NCBI GenBank assembly: GCA_900095095.1
Contig: FMBT01000308.1
Location: forward strand, 186,001 to 250,000
DNA: 64,000 nt
Direction: 5' to 3'
DNA from: Fragilariopsis cylindrus CCMP1102
Taxonomy: Eukaryota; Bacillariophyta; Bacillariophyceae; Bacillariales; Bacillariaceae
Below, piece by piece: positions 56,701-64,000 of the stretch (positions are counted from its first letter, which is position 1; each line of letters opens with the position of its first letter). A model generated the notes under the pieces. It had not been told where the DNA came from. It did no database searches and was given only the letters and a program-made list of their open reading frames with translations. A program made the position numbers and the translations under genes.

Positions 56701-58425
56701 ACCAAACGCATCTGAAACATTCATGGTTCCATTGCCACTTTCCCCGCCAATAGAGTCCATTGCAGCTGACGGAGCAGCAGAAAATCCACCAAAATCGTCA
56801 TCATTATCATCATCATCATCATTCTGGTCCTCAACAGTTGTAAGCGGTGGAAGCGGGGCATCTTGTATGCCTAGTACTGTATCACCAAACGCATCTGAAA
56901 TATTCAAGGTTGTTCCGTTGCCACTTTCCCCGCCAATAGAGTCCATTGGAACTGACGGAGCAGCAGAAAACCCACCGAAATCGTCGTCATCATCATCATC
57001 ATTCTGGTCCTCAACAGTTGTAAGCGGTGGAAGCGGGACATCTTGTATGCCTGATGCCACATCACCAAACGCATCTGAAATATTCATGGTTGTTCCATTG
57101 CCACTTTCCCCGCCAATAGAGTCCATTGGAACTGACGGAGCAGCAGAAAATCCACCAAAATCGTCATCATCATCATCATCATCATCATTATTATTATTCT
57201 GGTCCTCAGCAGTTGTAAGTAGCGTTGCATCAAGCGGTGGCAGCGGAGCATCTTGTATGCCTGATACCACATCACCAAACGCATCTGAAATATTCATGGT
57301 GGTTCCATTGTCATTTCCCCCACCAAAAGAATTGATTGCAACTGGGGGAGCAGTTGAAAAGCCACCAAAATCGTCATCGTCAGCGTCATCATTCTGATCC
57401 TGTTCCTCGGTCAGAATTATTGACTGCGTTTGATTGTTGAAGGCCGGAAGCGGTGAGTTGCTGGTAGGACCAAAATCAGAAAATGCATTGGAAACAGCTC
57501 CAGCTCCAGCAGTAGCAGTAGGAATACTAGTAGTATCTGGTATGACGGGCAATTGTTGTTCCTGCTGCAGAGACTGTCGTCGTCGTTGTTGTTGTTGTTG
57601 TTGTTGTTGGTAATCTCCACCACCACCGCCACCACTGAAGGAAATATCATCGCTGAGGGACGATGTAGTCGAAGCCATCATTTGTGAGTTCCTCTGAATA
57701 TTTCCCGGTTCTTGGAAATCAGTAGAAAATCCTGGATCTTGTATCGTTGGAGGTATATTGTTGTTGTTGTTATTATTATTATTATTGTCGATTTCTGACT
57801 GAAGTGGAAACCCGCCCAGTGGAACATCCTGAACTTCGACCAATGCTCCGAATGCATCTCCAATGGATTGTTGCGAAGTTGTGGTTGCACTTGCACTGGT
57901 AAAATTATCTGTTGTAGCAGTAGAAGTAACATCAGATGCGATATTGTTGTTTCCCGTCATCATCGCCGATGATTGATGGTTGTTGTTGTTGCTGTTGTTG
58001 ACTACAACCAAATGACCGTACATTGACATTAATTGGTTACGTTGCGGCATCATAACGTTCGAAAAAACGGGAAGTGGAAATTGCTGCTGCTGCTGCTGCT
58101 GTATCAAAAAACCATTCATTTCCGAATTGGAATGATGAATTTGAAGAATCCCTGCTTGAGCCATTGACACCAATCGTAACAAAATTCGGAATTGATGGAT
58201 GGTTGTTAAAGTACCAACATTTTGAGGATCAGCTACACTCCATATTGTTTTTAGGATCGATCGATCAATACCACTTTGTGTCAAAAATGGAACAGCAACT
58301 CGTCCTGGTATATGAATTGACATTACTGCATTATTACAATCATTATTAAAAATTTGATGGCCAATATATAGGCTGTATGCCTGTTCTATAGGAGTAGCTT
58401 CATACATATTTTTTTTGTTATGCAT
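53701..58425 (-). CDS. Synergin-gamma-like clathrin adaptor accessory protein
   Basis: An intact single-exon frame of 1574 residues from ATG 58425. The N-terminus is EH-domain-like (EQAYSLYIGHQIF, SGIDRSILKTIWSVAD, TTIHQFRILLRLV; about 10-95). The middle is a disordered, acidic repeat region. Five or more DDDFGGFSAAP motifs (nt about 56460-57380) are followed by four DDWGAFDEAP/WGDFDQAP motifs (54890-55400), plus SITDAFD repeats. Acidic DFGxF and WGxF peptides are the ligands of AP-1 gamma-ear and GGA ear domains. The C-terminal 250 residues are folded (VARCIEVLESL, FWIQIFNVVNEELEQAKSLL, FCRLTLQPL, FMACSANFLVNRCPFF) and resemble the end of plant and animal gamma-synergins. The inferred role is trans-Golgi/endosome clathrin traffic. 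No frame break despite extreme repetition. Confidence 0.75.
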   Translation of the reverse strand: MHNKKNMYEATPIEQAYSLYIGHQIFNNDCNNAVMSIHIPGRVAVPFLTQSGIDRSILKTIWSVADPQNVGTLTTIHQFRILLRLVSMAQAGILQIHHSNSEMNGFLIQQQQQQQFPLPVFSNVMMPQRNQLMSMYGHLVVVNNSNNNNHQSSAMMTGNNNIASDVTSTATTDNFTSASATTTSQQSIGDAFGALVEVQDVPLGGFPLQSEIDNNNNNNNNNNIPPTIQDPGFSTDFQEPGNIQRNSQMMASTTSSLSDDISFSGGGGGGDYQQQQQQQQRRRQSLQQEQQLPVIPDTTSIPTATAGAGAVSNAFSDFGPTSNSPLPAFNNQTQSIILTEEQDQNDDADDDDFGGFSTAPPVAINSFGGGNDNGTTMNISDAFGDVVSGIQDAPLPPLDATLLTTAEDQNNNNDDDDDDDDDFGGFSAAPSVPMDSIGGESGNGTTMNISDAFGDVASGIQDVPLPPLTTVEDQNDDDDDDDFGGFSAAPSVPMDSIGGESGNGTTLNISDAFGDTVLGIQDAPLPPLTTVEDQNDDDDDNDDDFGGFSAAPSAAMDSIGGESGNGTMNVSDAFGGTVLGIQDVPLPPLTTVEDQNDDDDDDDDDDFGGFSAAPSNRTTMIIPDAFGDASTAKEQDENAIDNIVDEDDDEDDFGGFSATSSVAVDSIGGINSIGGGGGGDGTVGSGDSGPVSNAANTYQHQQQQPFMTDFGRALSEPVSSGIPSISTVTDAGRSLSLDPFGDFAPVENAPLPSLDAFATGIDNIDQSEQTKQATTTALSAEESNHPLDSGSEIFGFGTEPPQMDVQQNASFDKEEIEDGDGDDNDFYAPSSSLGTTNETPTKDQTSLGLDVTETGRPLSITDAFDDMLVQQDTSLPSLEVTIELNINDQNKDNEKEYEAVTEEVSVSINAPQMDVTETGRSLSITDAFDEMLIQQDTALPSLEMMNEPNTEDQSKDNQTDDDEDKVEEWGVFEEAVEEAVESTNSVHEEEDEAVTVIPTSTLDDDDDDDDDWGDFDQAPVIEPQAPGKDFDAMPTSQSQISVDTNDDAEKHQNPLPEAGSDNDEDDWGAFDEAPTAPQVTTEDTEQGNNLFGIDQAAPNLLAEQNCSPLPEEGSDSNEDDWGAFDEAPTAPQVTAEDTEQGDNLFGIDQAAPNLLAEQNRNEEGSDNNDDDWGAFDEAPSAPQVSAYDSDTILKSQSQIPESNDDFEVFLDAPAPNLQSEQPFGEKEIQDDTGSAALTLESEQPTGVEKEEDKNDEDFGDWGRFDAAPTFESEQHKESKEDDDNDDENNFGNFASNEFKNVSAVSTENDFSEEIINRDRIRSLALQLPECLLRKSGVSGEHIDLGEAFEVNIGMKSSMDKCCKRRVARCIEVLESLTSTENSKLASTFWIQIFNVVNEELEQAKSLLDEAKSLSPGEWNEVRAPFSVMLRGLSEYMRVTRSIVASIGDVLLLDESAMLTVDTWASTWCSLSVLEKAISCEKAWKDINKQVTKTPLTVVTAVSIEEIRSHANDPKNEEDLGATNRTFCRLTLQPLKENDKETTKAEVSFQGRQFMACSANFLVNRCPFFVVGDEV
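54880..55240 (-). repeat. Coding minisatellite, WGAF repeats
   Basis: Three copies about 155-165 bp apart share GGCGCCTCATCAAAGGCTCC and the adjoining GATCAAT and CAAACAAATTAT segments, encoding the EDDWGAFDEAPTAPQV unit. Confidence 0.8.
56560..57370 (-). repeat. Coding minisatellite, DFGGF repeats
   Basis: About five copies of a unit of roughly 180 bp. CTCAACAGTTGTAAGCGGTG recurs near 56647, 56828 and 57007, with a diverged copy near 57205. Each unit includes CCACCAAA...TCGTC encoding DDFGGF. Confidence 0.8.
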
Positions 58426-58936
58426 GTGATAAATTTTTCTCCTACTTCGTTGCTTCTTGGCTCCTTCTCCTTCAAATCGGAGGTTTTCGGCATCTAATCG
58501 ACGAATGTGTTTTTCGTTTTTCGAAAATGTTGTTGATATTATATTGTTTACAAGTTCAAAGTCTGAAGTCTGTTGCAGTCATTTAAGGTTCAAGGCTTAC
58601 CGGTAGGGTCTACTAACTAAACTCCATCTTGAAAATGTAACTATGGTAACATTACGTTTTCCTCTTTCCGAGTCCCGCGAGAAAATGAATGAATCAATCA
58701 ATCATCTATTTTGACCTTCTTTTCTCGATAATACAAAATACAACTAACTTACTATGTTGAATGTTAACGTTACCGGCATATTCTCGACACTCGATACAAT
58801 TTCAAAATTGTATGCCTTACTTCAAAGTATTGTACTTCAAGTACGACAAGTCTATTCGTCGTACCTCAACGCATTCCTTGTAATTTGACATCTAACTCGT
58901 TCTATTCCACCGCTAATTGCAATCAAGGCAAGTGAT
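58426..58936. other. Intergenic between divergent genes
   Basis: Shared 5' region of the synergin-like gene and the FN3-tryparedoxin gene. Nothing specific was recognised. Confidence 0.4.
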
Positions 58937-59998
58937 ATGGTTCTTCCAGTAGCAATTTCCCTAATAGATGCACGATCCGATTCCTTAACCGTTACATGGC
59001 CTGCTGTTACAAGAGCCAAACGATATATCTTAGAATATAAAACAGATGAAGATTGGATAGAATTATCATCGAAATTAACAACAACACAAGCAAGGAAACG
59101 AAATTTGACTCCAGAATGTGCATATACCTTTCGAGTTGCACCAGTACTACCGAAAAACGACACCGACGTAGATAATGGTGAAGAAATTACAGGTTCCTAT
59201 ATAACACACAACAACAACGAGGTCGTCTTCCGAACAATATCTACAGCAAACGAAATGAAATCAATGTCTCCACCAAAGGTATCAATTGGGGGCAATCAAA
59301 CATTACTTATTTCCTGGACGAAAGTCGTTGGAGCTGCTGCTGCTACTACTACTACGGGATATGAACTTCAAATGAGAGAAAATAATGGAGGTGAAATATG
59401 GAAGACAATAGCAGCATCTATATCTGGTATTGAAGTTAAAAAGAAAAATCTTACATCCAAATTAGGATATCAATTTCGTGTTAGGAAAAATTCTGGTGAC
59501 AATGATAATGATGATAATAATCCATTTTCACAACCTTCTGAAGCTTGTATAGCAAAAGGTTTGTCTGATGCAATGAAAAAATGGTTTTCTACATTAGATA
59601 ATGGAACATTACTCCGTAGTGGATCAAGTCAACCAGTACCATTGGCGGATGCTATAGGCTCGAAAGAATTTGTTCTCTTATATGTAAGTGCTAGTTGGTG
59701 CCCACCATGTCGTAAGTATACGCCCATGTTAGCGAATTGGTATAAAACTGTGAAAAATTATATTGAAATAATTTTTGTTTCTGCCGATCATGATGAGGAA
59801 GGATTTAAAAATTACTTTGCATCATCACACCCATGGATGGCAATTGATTACGATGATGATACTAGAGAAAGTCTAATGGCAACTATTAAAGTATCTGGCG
59901 TTCCCCGACTCGTTGTTATTAATGCATTAACAGGAAAAATCGTGGAAGATAATGCAGTTGGTAAACCTTTAAACCTAAACCAATGGAGGGGTAAATAA
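58937..59998 (+). CDS. FN3-FN3-tryparedoxin/nucleoredoxin fusion protein
   Basis: An intact 353-residue frame. Two fibronectin type III-like domains: about 5-100 (LTVTWPAVTRAKRYILEYKT, NLTPECAYTFRVAPV) and 112-205 (TLLISWTKVVGA, GYELQMREN, NLTSKLGYQFRVR). They are followed by a thioredoxin fold of the tryparedoxin/nucleoredoxin type, about 220-345. It includes EFVLLYVSASWCPPCRKYTP with redox centre WCPPC (254-258), EIIFVSADHDEEGFKNYF, and cis-Pro in SGVPRLVVI. No signal peptide, so probably cytosolic. Disulfide reductase activity is expected; FN3 domains would supply protein binding. I know FN3 as partners of many enzymes but not routinely of this fold. Confidence 0.85.
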   Translation: MVLPVAISLIDARSDSLTVTWPAVTRAKRYILEYKTDEDWIELSSKLTTTQARKRNLTPECAYTFRVAPVLPKNDTDVDNGEEITGSYITHNNNEVVFRTISTANEMKSMSPPKVSIGGNQTLLISWTKVVGAAAATTTTGYELQMRENNGGEIWKTIAASISGIEVKKKNLTSKLGYQFRVRKNSGDNDNDDNNPFSQPSEACIAKGLSDAMKKWFSTLDNGTLLRSGSSQPVPLADAIGSKEFVLLYVSASWCPPCRKYTPMLANWYKTVKNYIEIIFVSADHDEEGFKNYFASSHPWMAIDYDDDTRESLMATIKVSGVPRLVVINALTGKIVEDNAVGKPLNLNQWRGK

Positions 59999-60620
59999 TA
60001 GTTGAAAATAGTACAATTATATGCAATATACAACGAAACAAACAATACGACAGATCCTATTAGCAATACTTCTATAGCTAGCTTGTAAATAGTAAACACA
60101 AAACGATGTGATTTTAATAATTGCACAAGGAATGATTCGTTGGCACAATTTTCTTTCTCTGTTGTATTCCACTGAATGAAGGATAGTATTACTAAGCTGT
60201 TGCTATGGTTTTGGGAATATCTTTCCCTGCATATGCTACAAGGAAGGAAGACGATCACTATAATATTATTGATACAAATACAATTGTAGTGTATACGTAT
60301 TGGAATATATACACACTGATCATTGATAAAGGGGACCAGAGGAATTTAAATATTTTCGCTCAATATTTGATAAGCGCGTCGACGTCGCGATGAACCAGAT
60401 ATCGTGATTTTTTAATCGAAGATTTTCGATTTTCGATTCGACGATTAATAATGTGAAATGTAGAAAAAATTATCATTATACGGTAAACAATACTAATAAT
60501 TGTTCAACAAACATTCGACGATTCGATCAAAATCCCTGCTACCAGAGTTGCTAGTGTACTGATTGAATGATCGAATAACGAAGGAATTCTTCTCTACTGT
60601 AACAACAGCAATTAGCGAGT
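59999..60620. other. Intergenic
   Basis: 3' flank of the FN3-tryparedoxin gene and promoter of PIG-L. Near 60410-60445 are repeated GATTTTCGATT/AATCGAAGATTTTCG words. TACTGTA at 60595. No gene was seen. Confidence 0.45.
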
Positions 60621-61496
60621 ATGGCTGCAGCGTCATTGGACGCAGCAGTAACAGCGGATACTAGTACATCGTCTACAATGATTTATGTTTTCGTGTTCGC
60701 ACATCCAGACGATGAGAGTATGTTCTTTTTACCTACGATTCGGTCTTTAATCGACGGAGGAAAAACTGTTTGGTTACTTTGTCTCACAACAGGAAATTAC
60801 GACCGACTGGGAAAAATCCGAGAAAAAGAAATGACCGAGGTAGGAAAGATGTTAGGTATTTCCAAGGTTATTATACGCGACAACAATGACAACATGCAAG
60901 ATCATCCAACAGAACGTTGGAATAAGACAGTTGTGGCTACAGCAATTAAAGACTCGTTAGATCAACTAGAGCAGAATCATGATAATCAATATGTGCTTAT
61001 AACATTTGACGTGCGAGGCATCTCGGGACATGTCAATCATACTGATACTTATTACGGAGTTTGTCATCTGATGAAAGAACAACACGAACAGAGGGAACAG
61101 TATCTAAAATCAAAAGCAACCACCGCAGTAGAAACAAAAGAAGAAAAATTACAAATTTTGGAAGCATGGCAATTAGAATCAGAAGGAAATCTTCTTTGTA
61201 AGTACATTCCTGTACTATCTTGGATCTTACTTATGATTTCCTTTTTTAATACAAAAATAATAACGTCTACGTCTACGAAAGACACACCCAAAAACAAAAA
61301 TAGTGTTCGAGTGTATCGCATGCATAATCCTGTTCTCAATTGGAAAGCCATGGCCATGCATCATTCACAGTTTGTTTGGTATCGAAGACTATTCGTAGTC
61401 TTTTCCTGTTATACGTATTATAATAAACTGACTTTAATAAGTCGAATCGCGGCAGAGCTCAGAAGCAACAATACAAAGTCAATAAAGAAGAAATAG
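60621..61496 (+). CDS. PIGL: N-acetylglucosaminyl-phosphatidylinositol de-N-acetylase (PIG-L)
   Basis: The second step of GPI-anchor synthesis at the ER membrane: removal of acetyl from GlcNAc-PI. An intact 291-residue frame with the family motifs: AHPDDE zinc/catalytic motif (27-32), CLTTGNYDRLG (54-64), REKEMTEVGKMLGI, FDVRGISGHVNH (129-140; the second zinc-binding block) and HHSQFVWYRRLFVVFSCYTYYN near the C-terminus. A hydrophobic segment lies mid-protein (YIPVLSWILLMISFF) rather than the N-terminal anchor typical of animal PIG-L, so membrane association may differ. Gln/Glu-rich and Lys-rich linkers surround it. Confidence 0.93.
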   Translation: MAAASLDAAVTADTSTSSTMIYVFVFAHPDDESMFFLPTIRSLIDGGKTVWLLCLTTGNYDRLGKIREKEMTEVGKMLGISKVIIRDNNDNMQDHPTERWNKTVVATAIKDSLDQLEQNHDNQYVLITFDVRGISGHVNHTDTYYGVCHLMKEQHEQREQYLKSKATTAVETKEEKLQILEAWQLESEGNLLCKYIPVLSWILLMISFFNTKIITSTSTKDTPKNKNSVRVYRMHNPVLNWKAMAMHHSQFVWYRRLFVVFSCYTYYNKLTLISRIAAELRSNNTKSIKKK

Positions 61497-61623
61497 TATA
61501 CTTGATGCCCCATCGCCTCTTCCTTGTTATTTATATTTCTATCAATGTTATCAATGCATTTTTTGAATATGATTAATATATATTACCTCTATTCTAGACA
61601 ATTGGTTAATGAGCGACTATCAT

Positions 61624-63327
61624 TTAAATGCTATCGAGTTTGTATAGATCCGTGTATTTGGCTGACAGATAATCAATGAAATACTTTGAATTCAATGGTT
61701 CCCCTAATTGATCCTCAAACATTTTATCCAATGACGGGTATAGTCTTCCGTGCTGATGGACTGTTTTTTTCAACCAAGCTCGAATAGGCTCCATGTTACC
61801 ATTTTCAATCAAAGATTCAATATCAGGTATATCTTCTTTACAATAATGATATAGCTGAGCGGCGGCAATCGATCCAATTAGGTAGGTGGGGAAGTATCCA
61901 AATGCGAGAGCACTCCAGTGAACATCTTGTAATGCTCCTTTATCGTCCGATTTTACATCCACATCAAGTAGTATTTTCATATCTTCGTTCCATCGTTGAG
62001 AAATATCTGATACAGGTAGCTTTCCTGCAATGACGTCCTTTTCAATATTATACCTCAAAATAACATGAAGTGGATACGTCAATTCATCAGCTTCAACCCG
62101 AATAAACGATTTTGATACATGATTAACAGCTCCATAAACTTGTTCTGGAGTATAATCCTCAAAGGATGGATCAAAGTCTTTTAGAAAAGGATGTGCAAAT
62201 TTCCAGAAGGGTCTGGAAAGACCAATGTGTCTTTCCCAAAACAATGACTGCGATTCGTGTGTTCCCATTGAAAGCGCTGTGTCTATGCTCAAGGCCGAAG
62301 GTTGAAGCTGCTGTTCGTAGATCGCATGTCCACCTTCATGCAAAGATCCCATTAGTCCTTGGATAAATTCATCATCGCGGAAACGCGAGGTAATTCGTAC
62401 ATCGGATGGACCTCCCATCGAAGACGAAAACGGATGGACAGAGACATCAATTCGGCCATTTTTTTTTTCATAACCAATAGCTGTAACAAGTTTTTCCGAT
62501 AATTCTTTTTGCTTATTGATGTCAAATGTCCCTTTTAGTGGATCCGAAGAGGGTGGAGAAGAAGACGATAGGACACGGGCAATCAAAGGAACCAACGCCG
62601 ATTGAACATCATCAAAAATCTGATCAATTCTCGATTGTGGCATCCCCACCTCAAATTCGTCTAACATTTGATCGTACAAAGTCATCGTTTCGTCGTCACC
62701 CCGTTTAGCTTTGGCAATATCCATAGCGGTATCAAAACAATCCTGGAGGGTTGGTGCGAAGGCGGAAAAGTCCTGCTTCTCTTTCGCTGCCACCCAGTCA
62801 CCATAGGCCGACGATGAAAGTCCTGCTGCCTTCTTGGCCAATGAGCTTGGAACTCGTTCGTTTTCTAGGAAGGCCTTACGCTCAAGAATAATCAAACGAC
62901 GCTCTTTTTCGTTGAGAGTGTTTTCCTCGTCATCTAGTACCAATACATGATCGATCAGTTTTAGCAAATCTGGATGCGTTTTCATTTCATGCACGACACC
63001 AGCCAGTGCACTCATTTGTTTACCTCGTGCCTCCGAGGCAGATGAAGGCATAAATACAAGTTGATCGTAGCTAAGAACCGCTGTTGCTCGGCCTAAATGT
63101 GTAATCGTTTCGAGCTTCTCCGAAAGCTCTTTGAAGGCTTCTTTGGTGGAGGAGGTTTGTGGTTCGGATGGCATCACGTTCGTTTCGGTGACAACCCCTC
63201 TAGTGGTTGTTGTACTAGTGGGACCGACAAATGAACGACACCGATCAGTGCGAACAAATGCTAATGATGTCCTGCAAGTTGAAATCATCCAACAAAAAAC
63301 AATCAATGAGTTAGCATACTTCATCAT
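61624..63327 (-). CDS. M32 metallocarboxypeptidase (Taq family), probably plastid-targeted
   Basis: An intact 567-residue frame from ATG 63327. All M32 motifs are present: HPF (298-300), DVRIT (309-313), zinc HEGGH (330-334), HESQS (357-361) and IRVEADELTYPLH (409-421). The N-terminus is a signal-like segment (ANSLIVFCWMISTCRTSLAF) followed by a Ser/Thr/Arg-rich stretch. SLAF|V at 21-25 resembles the ASAF|AP cleavage motif of diatom plastid preproteins. M32 enzymes remove C-terminal residues from peptides. Bacterial and protist members are known; a plastid role in peptide turnover is inferred. Confidence 0.92.
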   Translation of the reverse strand: MMKYANSLIVFCWMISTCRTSLAFVRTDRCRSFVGPTSTTTTRGVVTETNVMPSEPQTSSTKEAFKELSEKLETITHLGRATAVLSYDQLVFMPSSASEARGKQMSALAGVVHEMKTHPDLLKLIDHVLVLDDEENTLNEKERRLIILERKAFLENERVPSSLAKKAAGLSSSAYGDWVAAKEKQDFSAFAPTLQDCFDTAMDIAKAKRGDDETMTLYDQMLDEFEVGMPQSRIDQIFDDVQSALVPLIARVLSSSSPPSSDPLKGTFDINKQKELSEKLVTAIGYEKKNGRIDVSVHPFSSSMGGPSDVRITSRFRDDEFIQGLMGSLHEGGHAIYEQQLQPSALSIDTALSMGTHESQSLFWERHIGLSRPFWKFAHPFLKDFDPSFEDYTPEQVYGAVNHVSKSFIRVEADELTYPLHVILRYNIEKDVIAGKLPVSDISQRWNEDMKILLDVDVKSDDKGALQDVHWSALAFGYFPTYLIGSIAAAQLYHYCKEDIPDIESLIENGNMEPIRAWLKKTVHQHGRLYPSLDKMFEDQLGEPLNSKYFIDYLSAKYTDLYKLDSI

Positions 63328-64000
63328 CCTGTACTTTTATTTGTGTGTTGTCTTTTTAATGAGGTGACGATCGAGGCGGAACTTTTTTAAATGTGGTTTA
63401 TTGTCGCCTACGATCTGATGTGTGTCGTGTGCGTGATGACGCATAAAAAATGATCATTTGGGGGAGCGATTTGGAAGTTCATGTACTAAAAGATAAATTC
63501 TCTCTATATAGGTGGTAAGATAATGAAGCTACACGACAGTAGGATTGTAACGAATCAGGAGCTCAGTCTAATTTTTGTAGTAATAGTAGGTGCATATATC
63601 TACTATTTTACAATATATACATCATTTATTCATTCAATAACTAAAACTTTGAAGAGTATCTTGAATCGGTATTTAGATTGTGCTTGATGATACAAAAATT
63701 GAACCTTAATTACACATGATATGAATACCCGTTCTACAGTTTCCAAAATATGTTCTTGCGGCGTCTTATAATAGCACCTTTCTTTAGTCTGATATTTTCA
63801 AAGGAAGTAGGAAAAGTGAAAACAAAAAAATGGTAAACTTAGTGGTTTTCTTTGATAGAATACACTGTACTGAAATGTCAGGCGTGTTTGTGTAAATTAT
63901 TTCCTCGCTAGCTATGTTATATTTTTTATTATTTATCAATCATTATCCCCTCTTTGACAATTACATTCATAATCATCATAGTATTGTTTGTAATAATCAC
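63328..64000. other. Terminal intergenic segment
   Basis: Promoter side of the M32 gene and unannotated end of the window. AT-rich; no coding signal or RNA gene was recognised. Confidence 0.45.

Noticed and set aside
56560-57370. Regularly spaced repeats that could suggest a CRISPR-like array
   Set aside because: The unit is about 180 bp, fully coding and in frame with a eukaryotic protein; it is a coding minisatellite.
56135-57397. 420-residue plus-strand frame, Ser/Pro rich
   Set aside because: Exact antisense of the repeated DFGGF region of the intact synergin-like gene; its regularity comes from the minisatellite.
60380-60445. GATTTTCGATT repeats as a regulatory element
   Set aside because: Only a few imperfect copies, with similar words near 45180; too short and AT-rich to separate from chance.

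Overview
The window looks like a nuclear contig of a stramenopile, most likely a diatom. It is AT-rich. Protein genes are separated by 0.1-2.5 kb and lie on both strands. Introns are short (about 95-205 nt), have GT-AG ends and mostly GTAAGT donors. Proteins carry long Asp/Asn/Gln/Ser-rich low-complexity stretches. Several families have a diatom flavour: a secreted Cys-rich repeat protein with Pro/Thr linkers, a bZIP of a type I associate with diatoms, an ORC1/CDC6 protein with long N-terminal extensions, and an N-terminus with an SLAF plastid-import-like motif. The species cannot be fixed from the sequence.

Layout. 1-8.7 kb: two ubiquitin-specific proteases tail to tail, with a small presumed mitochondrial protein gene between them. 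10.3-13.9 kb: a secreted alpha-carbonic-anhydrase-like protein whose fold is interrupted by about 700 residues of Cys-rich modules. 14.3-19.2 kb: a possible Tudor-like nuclear protein and an HtrA/Deg protease. 21.7-24.2 kb: a bZIP factor. 25.0-30.5 kb: a divergent pair, PP1 inhibitor-3 (YPI1/PPP1R11) and ORC1/CDC6, sharing a promoter with an E2F-like site. 30.8-33.4 kb: the glutaminase subunit of PLP synthase (PDX2) and a zinc-less MDR oxidoreductase, followed by a 214-bp MITE. 34.5-38.4 kb: a TPR-DnaJ protein. 38.9-40.3 kb: a retroelement fossil. 40.9-48.1 kb: an aldehyde dehydrogenase, an ER-type J-protein and an S10 serine carboxypeptidase. 49.5-49.9 kb: tRNA-Asp with two degenerate tRNA-like remnants. 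50.3-58.4 kb: MLH1 and a synergin-gamma-like clathrin-adaptor accessory protein. 58.9-63.3 kb: an FN3-FN3-tryparedoxin fusion, PIG-L and an M32 carboxypeptidase.

The genes form no single pathway. Loose themes are ubiquitin and proteostasis (two USPs, HtrA, two J-proteins, three peptidases), genome maintenance (MLH1, ORC1/CDC6) and secretory traffic (synergin, PIG-L, J-protein).

Reading frames fall into two classes. Several genes are fully intact once spliced (ALDH, S10 carboxypeptidase, inhibitor-3, ORC1/CDC6, M32, synergin, PIG-L, FN3-tryparedoxin). Others (both USPs, HtrA, bZIP, MLH1, PDX2, MDR, both J-protein genes) have conserved protein sequence running across frames. Almost every break is explained by one missing base, often in an A/T run. 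Residual assembly error is the simplest reading; real decay or a decoding event is the alternative.
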